From positions 9,487,116-9,551,115 of the forward strand of contig OY741285.1 in NCBI GenBank assembly GCA_963514095.1: a stretch of DNA of 64,000 nucleotides, read 5' to 3'. Position 1 is the stretch's first letter. Each line of letters starts with the position of its first letter. This document shows positions 27,926 through 43,600 of this stretch, piece after piece. A model generated the notes under the pieces. It did no database searches, was not told where the DNA came from, and was given only the letters and a program-made list of their open reading frames with translations. Source of the DNA: Eutrigla gurnardus. Lineage: Eukaryota > Chordata > Actinopteri > Perciformes > Triglidae. The translations under genes were made by a program, and so were the position numbers.

Positions 27926-28816
27926 ATGTTGCCTGCGATACACCGTCATCTGTCCAACAACTCTGCCACATCCGGATTTGTCTGGGAAGAATTTGATTTT
28001 GATGGGTGTAAAGGTCTTGAAGCGGGCAAATATATTTGGGGTTTTTTTGCAGCGTTGTGCTTTGTTCTTGGTTTTCCCGCATCTATTGCGATCCTCTGGG
28101 ACACGTACAAGACGTACAGGAGAGGAAGTCCCCTCACACCAAACGATTTCTTCATGCTGAACATCTCAGCCATGGATGCTGTCTTCCTTGTCTTCATCCC
28201 ACCTGGATTATTAAATCATTTCTTCTGGAAGAGTTGGCCGTTTGAAGCGTTCTGGAACATTATTTATGCCTTGAACACATGTGGGAGACCCCTCCTGATG
28301 GCTTGTATCTGTCTGGACTGCTACCTGGCTGTGGTTCATCCAATCACCTACCACAAGAGGAAAAGTCTGATTCCCAGGGTTGTAATGGCTGGGGTCGTCT
28401 GGACTCTGACAGTTGCCATTGGGATTGCATACTTTCTTTTTTACAAGTTATACTTCAGCATATTTGGCGCTGTGCCCTTTTCAATCGCTATAGTAATCAT
28501 TGGAGTCTGCGATTCGTTCATCCTGCATAAACTTATTAAGTCTGGCCCTGGCAGAAAAAACATCCACCCGCAGAAGCAGAGAGCCATTCAAACCCTCATC
28601 AACAGCCTGGTGATGGCAGTCTTGTCTTACGTTCCTCCAGTTTTTCTGTTTACAATTGGGGGGTCCCTGATCAGCAGTCTCGATATCTTCGTATGTATTT
28701 TTGGTATTCCCATTACCATTACTTCCAGTTTGGGATCTGCTGTCATGCCTATACTCCACCTAAAAAATCAAGGGAAATTGGATCGATTCAGGCTCGGCTG
28801 CTGCAGGAAGTCTTGA
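27926..28816 (+). CDS. Orphan rhodopsin-like (class A) GPCR, intronless, atypical
   Basis: A single-exon frame of 296 residues with seven hydrophobic segments. The start is the ATG at 27926, just after a splice-acceptor-like TCTCTCAG; codons upstream of it look like 5' UTR. Class A landmarks are the LNISAMD of TM2, CLDCYLAVVHPITY at the TM3 end and SYVPP in TM6. Key positions are changed: DRY reads DCY, the usual TM3/ECL2 disulfide cysteines are absent, and TM7 reads GSAVMPILHL where NPxxY is expected. An N-glycosylation site (NNS) lies in the short N-terminus. The general shape is nearest the P2Y-like/lipid receptor group, but I do not recognise the subfamily and assign no ligand. A sister gene, broken, faces it at 30156-31027. 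Confidence 0.85.
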   Translation: MLPAIHRHLSNNSATSGFVWEEFDFDGCKGLEAGKYIWGFFAALCFVLGFPASIAILWDTYKTYRRGSPLTPNDFFMLNISAMDAVFLVFIPPGLLNHFFWKSWPFEAFWNIIYALNTCGRPLLMACICLDCYLAVVHPITYHKRKSLIPRVVMAGVVWTLTVAIGIAYFLFYKLYFSIFGAVPFSIAIVIIGVCDSFILHKLIKSGPGRKNIHPQKQRAIQTLINSLVMAVLSYVPPVFLFTIGGSLISSLDIFVCIFGIPITITSSLGSAVMPILHLKNQGKLDRFRLGCCRKS

Positions 28817-29161
28817 TTCATGCCTCCTCTGATCATTTCTGCTTCTCCCTCTGACACAAGCTGGAGTAGTTAAAAAACATTTTCAGATGTTAGAAACATC
28901 CCTGACTGAACCATGTTATCATTTACATAGTTAGATTAAGACATATTTATGTTATTATTTAATGTTATGTTGTTATTGTTGTTGTTCATCATCTTATGTC
29001 ATCTGTTATATGTTTGCATTAATGACTTGTTATGCTAATAAAAAAAGGAAGGAGTTTCTGTTTTCTTAAGACTCCATTTATATGCTTTGATTAGTATACT
29101 GAAATTAATGTTGTTATTGTGATTTGATCGATAACCGAATGTCTTACAAAGTAAAACTTAC

Positions 29162-29167
29162 AATAAA
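29162..29167 (+). terminator. Poly(A) signal of the orphan GPCR
   Basis: AATAAA about 345 bp after the stop codon of the plus-strand GPCR; an A-rich AATAAA-like word also occurs near 29036. Confidence 0.5.
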
Positions 29168-30155
29168 GCTGTTGAACTCAGTTGTTTTACTCATGATTAT
29201 GGACGTTAAACAGATAACAAAGCACAACAATTCTACTGGCTTTTGAATACACATCAATGTAAAATGAACTGTTACCACTAAAGTCAAGAAAAGACTGGGC
29301 TGGTGTATTTCATTTTTCATTCAAAACCTTTACAGACATTAATCTGAAGCGATGAGACGTCCAGTAAACATACAGACGTATTTTCCACAACAGATTTACA
29401 TTTGGTTCCATGATCGTGTTACAAATGTAAATGATGACGGCGGGCAGGTCCTCTTACATGACAGTTGTACTCATGCAGGTGTGTAGGCATCAACAAACAT
29501 CCTTTAGAGTCTGTGAGTATAGAAAATGCATGGTACACGTGATTCGAAGAGTATTTAACAAACATAGATTTGTCTCTCTCCTGTGAAGTAAATTACATTT
29601 CTTGTGATTTTAAGTCTTCTTCAAGTCACTTTACTGATCCCAAAAATGTAGTTTGCAATCATATAAATAGTAATGAAGCACAGTGTCAGCAAAGTGGACA
29701 AGACACATGAATATGTTTATTTTTGTGTTTGATATGAACACAGCGGAGATCAGGGAATCGTACCTTTACTTTCCTTAAAAATGATTAGTTCCTTCAAAGC
29801 ATAGTCATCATAAATATATGTGATATATTCTGGATGCTACATATTTACTTCCTTAAATCCTTAAATGTGTAAAAGACACAACAACTCAGGCTCTATCCAC
29901 CCTGAAATGTATCTGTTTTGGGTGCAAAACACTTTGTTAACATCAGATGTTTGACATTATTCCCTAAGTAACTTTTGTGCAATGAAATAGCAGAATATAG
30001 CATTTATACCCTTATGGCATTTCTACTGGCTGCATGCAAAAGAGCCACAACTTATACATGGTCAAAACCAGACACTTCCTGGATGACTGGATGAAGATCC
30101 TCTTTTGCAAGTGACACTCATTATAACCAAACCATACTATGAACCTTCTGGGCTG
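29168..30155. other. Spacer between the two convergent GPCR genes
   Basis: AT-rich sequence of about 1 kb lying 3' to both receptors. No gene, repeat array or mobile element was recognised. The right end is presumably the 3' UTR of the minus-strand receptor. Confidence 0.45.
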
Positions 30156-31027
30156 TTACGCCAAACAGCAGGGGCTCTTTAAATCCCTCAGATCCCCCAA
30201 ATAGAGCAAAGGCATGATCACGCTCCCCGCCGTGGGGGTTATCAGGATAGGTATGGCTAAAAAGCATTCGTACACTTTCTCATCGCTGATCATCAGTTCC
30301 CCCAGGATGTAGGCCAGCACCGGAGGGACGTATGAGGTGATGGTCACGACCATGCTGTTGGTGATGATCTGGAGGGCCTTCCTCTTGGTGGGGTGGAGGT
30401 CTCCCCCCGCACAGAGGGACTTCTTCAGGGTCGAGAGGATGGAGACACGCGATGATGATGGGCAGCGCTATGGCGTACACAAACATGGCCCAGGCGCTAT
30501 GGTTGAGCTCAAGGACAACTGTGGACGTGATGCCTTGGGCCCGCCGTGATGGTCCACACGGCAGCAGCCATGAGGACCCGGGGAGTCAGGCTCTTCCTTG
30601 TGTGGTAGGTGACAGGATGGACTACGGCCAGGTGGCAGTCCAGACAGATGCACGCTGTCAGAAGCGGTCGTCCGGCCAAGTTCAAGGCGTACAGGAAGTT
30701 GCTCAACTTTTGAACGGACCTCATGTGCCACAGGGTGAAGTTTAAAACATCGAACGGGACAAAAAGCAAGAAGACCAAGTCCATGATGGTGAGGTTGAGC
30801 ATAAAGACGTCGTTCGGGGAGACGGGGGTTCCAGCTTTGTGTCTCCAAAACAGCTCCCAGAGAACGGCGACACACGCGGGACATCCAATCAGAGAGAAGA
30901 GGGAGCAGAGAGAAGCCCAGGCTACGATACCTGCCATCATGCCATCACAGTGTCCAAACATGTCCCCCGAAGGCTCACTGAAGTTGAAGGTTTGATTCCG
31001 AAAGCGAGGATGCACACGGAGAGACAT
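30156..31027 (-). pseudogene. Orphan class A GPCR, sister of the 27.9-kb gene, with two frameshifts
   Basis: On the minus strand an intronless receptor starts at 31027 (MSLRVHPRFRNQTFNFSEP; two N-glycosylation motifs). It reads through TM1 to TM4 in one frame, with SPNDVFMLNLTIMD and CLDCHLAVVHPVTY. Near 30535-30545 the reading frame must shift to continue TM5 (AMFVYAIALPIIIA). Near 30445-30452 it must shift again to reach TM6-TM7 (TNSMVVTITSYVPPVLAY and GSVIMPLLYL) and the stop at 30156. Both shifts are in the same direction (one extra base each). Apart from them the gene is full length and shares the DC(Y/H) and missing-NPxxY features of its neighbour. It may be a recent pseudogene, or the shifts may be assembly indels; the homopolymers there are only three bases long. 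Confidence 0.8.
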
Positions 31028-35030
<4,003 letters not shown>

Positions 35031-37646
35031 TCAAGTATATCCACTCCAGGTGTCTGCTAGTCCCAGATACTCTGGATTCTCCGCCGTAGGGGTCACGAAC
35101 CCGTTCACATGCCTGGGCACTCTTCCGTTTCTGTCAAGGGCCTCAGGACCGTCCATCGCTGCCACTCCGACTACAGCGCCGGCTTTGGCCACAAGGTCCA
35201 GGTAGTACGGGTTGTCGAAGGCTGGAGAGGTGGGGTCCGCGGGACTCTTGGGAACCAAGTATACTGGGTTTTCCACGCTGTGACCCGAGTTCAGGCCGTT
35301 AGGGAGGCGTCGGTCCACTCTGGTGCCTTTACGAGGAAGCGTGCTGGGCCGCTCGGGGACCCCCGGCCTGAGATCCTGAATCTCCTGGTTGACGTACTCT
35401 AAACAGATAGACAAAGAAAGAAAAGTCAGAACAGAACGTGCCAGGATTTAATTATTAATCCTTCATATTACTCATTTTCCTCTCGCTCACCTGGCAAGGC
35501 GTGATTATGATTATTCGCATGAACCCGTCTCGGCAATGAGTGATGAAGGTGATGGGGATGATGAAAGCCGTTTGGCCCATCTGTCTCCAGGTCGCCCTGG
35601 CTCCCGTTGGAGTAGGTAGGGTCTTTGCTGTAGCGTCCGGGGCTAGCCGGGGGCAGCGAGGGGTCGTCTAGCGGCCCGTCCAGGAACACAGAGTCAGATT
35701 GGCCACCGGCCGAAGGGCTGCGAGCCAGCGTTGGGTACTGAGGAACCCATATGCCGTTTGAGGTGCTGGCGCCTAAAGGTAAGGTAGGGTACTGGCTGCG
35801 ACCAAGGGTGCTCAGGGAAGAGTACATGCTCCGAGGGCCACCGGTGATGGAGGGCTCGACGTCTAAGCCCTGATCTCTGCTCTGCTGGAGACAGAGGAGA
35901 GATTAATAAAATACAGAAAAAAAGTGAATTCAACCACTTGAAGGTTAGCAGGTCTTTCTCCTTCTCCCCACTGACCCTGTAAGACTGGTGTCTGGACGGC
36001 CCGTTGGCCTGAATCATGTCTCCCTGAGTCCTGGAGAAGTGGTTTGGCTGAGGCACCAGATATTCCTCAGCATCCAGCAGTTCCCTCATATTGTTCCCTT
36101 CTTCCTCCAGAAGCATGCGGAAGAACTGGCTGTCCACTGGGTTGGACATGCTCATCTGCTCATCGTCCTGCGACAGAGAATAAACAACATGGATGATAAT
36201 ACAGTATGAATGTCGAGGTACCTATTTTATTTATCCCCATGGACAAAATACATCTCCTTTTAAAGGAAGGACCAGCAATGCTGCACAAACATTATTGCTT
36301 TAGAGCAGAGATCTTCAACGGGGGGGTCCTTTTTGAACTTTTTTTCCTTCCAAAAATTAAAATATGTCGATAAATACACATTAGCATGAATACAACCTAT
36401 AATAAGCAACTATAAATCTTCCTGTTGTGAATGTATAAATGCCAATATAGAATTAAAACGCACAAAAAATGCTTATAGCACACAAAAAGCAAAACATCAC
36501 ATACCTTGATGACTACGTAGCGAGGTGGATCTCTGGCCATTGCACTAAAATCATGCACAAGATCTTTGAACCTCGGTCTGCTGTCTGGGTCGATCATCCA
36601 ACCTGCCATCCAAACATAGAATCCAAATCTCTATCAATCATTTTAATACATCAATATTCGTTTATTTCAAATGTCAATTCATCAGCTTATTCATCCATTT
36701 TCATGTACAGTCTCTATTTCAATCATCCCCTTGATTTACTGAACTCAGCTTAAACCCTGAGACACAAACTACTAACATTTGACCATGATCATGTAGACGT
36801 CGATGGTGCAGATGAGCGGCTGGGGAAGTCGTTCTCCTCCTTCTAAGACATCTGGGATTTCTCGTGCCGGGATCATATCGTAGGGTTTAGCGCCGAATGT
36901 CATGAGCTCCCAGACCGTCACGCCTAAGAAAGAAATGTACGATTGCATTAAATGCATCACTTACACATGATGATGTAAAATCAGTGTGTCAGTATTTAAT
37001 GTTAACACCACTGTAAGCAGGTTTATCATGATTTCATTGATCAGAATACGTTTACTTTTCCAGTAAGGATGTACAACAGTTTGGGGAACCCGTTCACTGC
37101 ATTTTACTGCATTTTAACTTTAATACTAGTTTTATGAAGCATTTCAATCAATGCCATGAAGTCTCTGCTACTAAAACTTTAGTTTAGTTTTTATAAAAAA
37201 AGTAAACAAAGTTCAGTCAACTTGAGGTTTTATGTTACATGAGAAAAACTGAAACACCATAATGATTTTAATGTCATTTCCAGTGATACAGACCATAGCT
37301 CCAGACGTCACTCTGATGAGTGAACCTCCTGTGTAGAATAGACTCCAGGGCCATCCATTTAATTGGAACCTAGAAACACAGGCGTCGAACGCCAGTTTAA
37401 AAGGAGTAAATAAATGTAGCCAATGCAAATTAAACTGAAGAAAACGTCCCGGTGCAGAAGCTCCTACAGTCAGACATCTTACCTTCCCTCCATCAGCGTG
37501 ATATTCAGTCTCGTCTATATCGAGCAGACGTGCCAGGCCGAAATCGGTGATCTTCACATGGTTCGGGTTCTTGACCAGGACATTGCGGGCGGCCAAATCT
37601 CTGTGGACCAGTCGGACTTCCTCCAGATAACTCATCCCCTACTCCA

Positions 37647-37679
<33 letters not shown>

Positions 37680-40600
37680 GAGATCCATCACCCACAAACC
37701 CATGTGTCCACAAATACACAAGCTGATACCACATCAAATTTAAAAGGAAAAATAAGATGAGAAATCAACGCTGCTAAGAAAAATACTACTACTGCAACTA
37801 CTACAAACAGTAGTACAAGTATGTGCAATTAAATCAGATGCACACCACGGAGATGATCGCCCTGTTTACATACCTTGGCAATCTGGACACACCAGTTGAG
37901 GAGGAACTGGGAGCCAATGCAGTCCTTGTTTTCCCGGACGTAGTCGAGGAGGCAGCCGTACGGCATCAGCTGAGTGACCAGCTGCACTGTGGAGGTCAGA
38001 CAAATCCCCAGCAGACGGCACACGTAGGGGCTGGCCACCCCCGCCATCACATAGGCCTCCTGGGAGAAGACAGAGGAACGATGCTGAGGGGTTAATAACT
38101 GGATTTATGGGTACTGTAACGGTGTGTAATTGACTCGTACTCACATCGAGGATCTCTTTGTTGGCCTTCGGTGACGTGTTCTCTCGTAACACCTTAATGG
38201 CCACTGGTATTTTCACATTTTCCCCATCAGGAGCCCACACTCCCTGAAACAAAGATAACCAAAACCATTCAAACACTCACCGAAGAGGTACGGCCAAATA
38301 TAAGAGTACTGTTAAAGAACGGGCTCATATACCTTGTAAACAGTACCGAAGGCCCCAGCTCCAAGTACCCGGAGTTTTTTCAACTCAGTCTCTTTCAGGA
38401 TACGCATCTGAGCCTGATTGGGTGACGCACCACTGGGTGTGAGAGGCTCCACCAGCTGTATGGATGAAGGAAGCAGATGGCAGGTTCCCTCATTAAACAA
38501 TACAAAAACCCAAGGGGAAACTAAGAACTACATTTTGTTCTGTTAAAACAATTAAGTCTCATTTCGTATGTTCAACTTCCATGAAATAAACTCCCATCGG
38601 TCTCAACAACACACAACAGAAGCTGTTAAACGTCTTTCAAATTAACGTATAATTTGCTCGATGCCCACCTCATGTTCTTGCAGGATCCTCCTCATTGTCT
38701 CCTTCCTCCTGAGCTTCTTCTGCCTCCTCAGGTAGAAGACCAGCAGGGCGAGCAGGATGAAGAAGAGCACCACTCCACCCACAGCGGCCGCAATGGTTGT
38801 TCCTGGTCTAAACAGGGAAAAAGAGTTAAACACAGCTCCTTTTCCACAAAAGAACCACTGAGAAACCACAATATATTAGTACAGTTGAAGCAGCTTACCC
38901 TGTCCTGGTATCAATGGGGCAGCCTCTCTCATCCATCACCGTGCAGCTGAAACACATAAACCCCGGGTATGAAACCCTTCTCATTGCGTGTGCAGCACGT
39001 GCTTGTGTTTGTGATGCACGTTCACTCACGACAGCGTGCAGTTGGTGTTGCAGGACAGACAGTGTCCCGTAGCGTTGCTGTACTTCCACACAGTCTGCTG
39101 ATCCTCCTTCACCCCGCTGGGACACTGATCCACACAAAACTCACCGTCCTGGAAGTTTCGACACTCTGAACAATGATCTGCACCCTAAATATACACACAG
39201 ACAGATAAACACAACATTATGGATGAGTAGATGAAGAATTTTCACCTTTATTTGGCTATATAAGCAGGCCGCATGAACATCTTACCGGGCCATGACAGGA
39301 GGCAGAGCCATTGAGAGGTCGACACTCGGCATGACAGGCAACACACAAAGATCCCTCTGTGTATTCACGGATAGACCTGCAACACAAGCACAGCTGGGGT
39401 TTAACATAACGTCCCATAACGCAGTCTGGCATTCGATGGATGCATTAATCTGAGGCACCTGACACTGTCATAAGGACATCCATTTTTAGAGAAGGGGGCC
39501 CCAGCTGCAAATAACCTCACCGGATGAGGTTCTTCTTCTCTGAACCACGAAGGGCTGAACAATGATGTAGATTATTTTAAACAACAACGAGTAATAGAAT
39601 TATGACCATATAATAATGTTCTTTCGTTAAAGAAATGGTTCAACATTTTTGGAAAATACTCTTTGCTGAAATTTAGATGAGAAGATCGATACAACTCTCA
39701 TATCAGCGCAGTAGTGAAGCTACAGCCAGCATTACAGAAATAGTCCTACTGGCTGCTGGTTATAGCTTCCTATTTAAGATACAGATATAAGAGACGTGTT
39801 AATCTTCTCATCCAGCCACCAGCAAGAAAGTGATTAGGGGTCATTCCGTGCCAACTCAGCCACCCATGTACATGACACCTCTCAGATTTTTCTGAAAAGC
39901 GGTGAAAATATGCCTTATGTTACCAAACGAGGGAATCTGAAGTTTCAGGTCAATATCTCAAACGGTTTGCCCGTGGCGTCCATTTGAATTTCAAGTGCCA
40001 CACCCCTTTTTGACACATTGGAATTTCGCATTTCATTTGTTGGCATTTTTGGAGGCCCATCGACGGACAAATTATTTTTAACTTTTTGGGTGCTCCTAGC
40101 ACCACGATTAATGATCACATTTATTCTAAATAGGATTATTTGTTATATTTGGGACCTTTGCTCTTGCCAAAATTAATTTGAAGGGTATGGTACCACTGGT
40201 GGGGGTTTTATGGGGGTCCAAAAACCCTCCCAGGCAGAGGTGACTCTTTTGGAACCCCATATTTGGACCCCCAAATGACCACGTGGGCACTTGATGATCC
40301 TAATGGGATTTATACCAGATAAAGATACATATTTGTTCTTTCTTTTAATGAAATAAAACCTTTGACTATGAAGCTCCATCATATGAATTTTATTCGTCAA
40401 AATGCACCATTTTGGACTTTTTTTCCAGAAGTCTGGAATGTAGATCAGGGAGAATTTAGTGATGATAAAGCATGAAAATAGTGGAAATAATAATAGTATT
40501 ATGCTCAGTGATGGCAAACAATTAAATATTTAGACTGCTGGCCATTCATTTCCTGAAAATCACAGATTAACCCCTTATCCCTGATGAAAGAGACCCGTCT

Positions 40601-43600
40601 GTGACAAGCGACTTGCAGCACAAGCAAGTCTACAGGCCACTGATGCAAACCATATTCTGACACCAATGGAGATGTTTCAATGGGCAAAAGAAAACATAAA
40701 GAACTTTATATTCTTCTTTGTTAGTGCAGAAGATATTGCGTAAGAGAGACGTTACGCCTCGGCCAAAACGATCAGTGGAACACGATCGCATCATTGCTTT
40801 AAACCAATTTCCAATAATAAGATACGGATGAAAAGAATATCGCAGGATAAAATATTCACAGATGTCGATGCAGGACAACAATCGGATTCGGAACACTTGG
40901 ATACAGAACACCCGGAGGCAGAACACTCGCAGTCAGATCAGCCACAAAACTACATTTTCCAGCCAGGAAAATACATTGCTACGATGATGACTCATTGGAG
41001 ACATTGTTGAACATTCAGATGAACATGATGACGTTTTTGTGAAATTCATCTATGGATAACTATTATCCAAGAAATTGTGGAAGCAGTGACATAATTATGT
41101 CATGGTCCTTTTGATCACGTTTGTATTGGCGAGCACTGCGTCCATAGATGTCGCCTTACATACATGTACATGACACAAAAAATCAGTTCAATTGCTGTTT
41201 AGAAGTTGAAACTGGCTGCCCAGTGTTATCGCATACATTTGCCATTGATCTATAGTTACTTAAGAGCACAATTTAAGTTAAAAGCTTTCTGATTGATTTA
41301 TTGTGACTACTTTGCCATTAGCCACTGACTGTCAATGCAGTCAACCCCATTTATGTTTGGGGATTAAGACACAATACACTGTTTTATTTGGAACATTAAC
41401 CGTTGTTTTTTTTTTTCTTATTGATTTATGCAGCCACATGCACACAAACCTTCTTACCCTTGATAGACGTCACACTGCTCCACGCACTCAGTGCCCCGTT
41501 GGAAAGCTTTGCAGGACGCACACTGGCTGGGCCCCGGGCCCCAGCAGCCGCCCTCACACAGCGGATGGCAAACACGCCCCTCTTCCTCTGAAAACACATG
41601 CAGGGAAAACAGTATGATGCCCAATCTACTGTCTGGTGGCCTCTCTTCCTCACCATCACTGCAGATGTTTAAATCTGTTTTAATGTGATTGTTTTCAGTG
41701 CCTGCTCAAAGTGCAACCCATAGTATCCACAATGGACCTTGGTGTTGCATCATTGTGTTCACCCACCACAGAGTTGGGCGTCCTGGTTCTGGTTGACGAT
41801 GCGGTTGGGTCCTTGGGTGGGATGGAGGATACTGTCCCAGGGCAGTGAACTGGTGTAGCACAGCTGGGAATTGTTGTGCAACAGGACCAAACCTCCGCTG
41901 ACGCTGCGTAGTGATCTCAACCCAAGAGACCGGATGTGTAGGTTCTGGAGGGCCAGGGAAAACACACCCCTGAACAGAGAGAGACGTTGTGAGTGACCAG
42001 AAATAAACTGTGGGGTCAATTTTCTACAGTCTGTCCAGTTATAGTTATTTTTCTTTCACCTTTAAAAATTTGAAACATCTTCATATTTTGAAGAGTTCAG
42101 CCAAACATGACTTTGCCTCGACAGGTCAAAGAATGATTCTCTTTTGTTTTCAACTTATGTTTGAGATGCAATGAAAAGTTTAAGAAATATGAAAGAGATT
42201 GTTCTAATTAGCCAAACAATGGCCTGAATGTCATTGTTGTCGTAAAACTGTTCCAGGCAGATCTCAAATTTGTCACTTTGACCTAGTTTGAGCATGCAAC
42301 ACTAGATAGCCTCCCATAGACTTTCACTGTGACCCTGCCTGCGTGTGATGCAAGTTAAAGCAGCTGTGCTGGCTAATTATTAGCCTTTATAGCCCTGAAA
42401 GAGACTCAGCCAAACCAGAGACACAAAGTCAAATAACACATCAACAAAGCCCAAACAATGAGGGACATGGATCACGAAAATGGAATGTGGTGATGCAGGA
42501 AAAAAAACAGACAACGACTTGCATGAAAAATAATTAAGAGAAAAGAAAGACAGACAGTTAGAAAGTCTTACTTGTAGAGCATCCGGCCTCTGATCACCTT
42601 CAGGTTCTCAAACACACTCAGGTTAGTCCACTCTTCTGGCCATGCATCGATATACAAGTAACCTGCAAAGCAAAATCAGACAATATATACTGAAAACACT
42701 CTCATATAGGAGACACAGTCAGTCCTGTGGTTCTACATGATTTGACATCAGTTGTGAATAACATACAATTTCAAAACAAATAACCTGATTCTCCGTTCTG
42801 GGTAAAAGCTTAAAAAAAGCAGTATCAGTACCTGTAATCTCCTCTAGTTTCTTAAAGTTGCCCAGCTGCTCGAGGGTCAGACCTGATGTGTTGCTCGCGG
42901 GGTCCCTGGAAAATGACAGCATGTTTAAACAATTAAACACACAACATGACGCACTTTATCACAAATTTGTTTCTAAATCATCTTGTAAAATCTCGCTGAT
43001 AACATATCCAGTAGTGCCGGTTAGCTCAGGCTTGGGTTTACATTTCACACTTTCAATGTCAACAGTTGGCAGACGCAAGATCATTTATCACTGATTTGGT
43101 ATCTCAGCTTCAGTTGGTGTCACGATCCAGTAATCTTTATTTAAAGTCTACAGATCAACTGGTGAACTGAAATGAACATATGTTCAGTCTCATTAATAAT
43201 GAATGCACAGAGAAGGATCCACAAATGTATTTTGTTATTTATATATAAATGACTCTCTTCTCACAAATACATTTCGTTTTAAATAAATGTCATATAAATC
43301 CATAAATATATGAATTTAAAAAATATTTGCAATTTTCATCAAAAATGTATTTGTATGTTGTGACATTTATATACGAACTGTTAAACTTGAATTTACAAGA
43401 CGCTTTTCATTTGTGAACTTAGTTGCATTTGTTCATGAACTGGTCTGTATTTATTTGTGGATTTTTGAGACTCCTGACGTGGCTGGATTCACATGACTGC
43501 ATTCCCACGAGGGGCACCTCACCATGGCCAAAGCACAGCTTTTTCTCTACGCATTTTGCGCATTTGCGTTAGCTAACTAGTTAGTCATAATGCTTTTGCG

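Noticed and set aside
30280..30486. The frame breaks in the minus-strand GPCR read as introns
   Set aside because: No GT-AG pairs fit; the sequence is continuous across the breaks when one base is skipped, as the sister gene shows.
40828..41010. 60-aa acidic frame inside the intron 14 block, considered as a transposase N-terminus
   Set aside because: The resemblance to DNA-transposon proteins is too weak to name; the block is reported only as unidentified.
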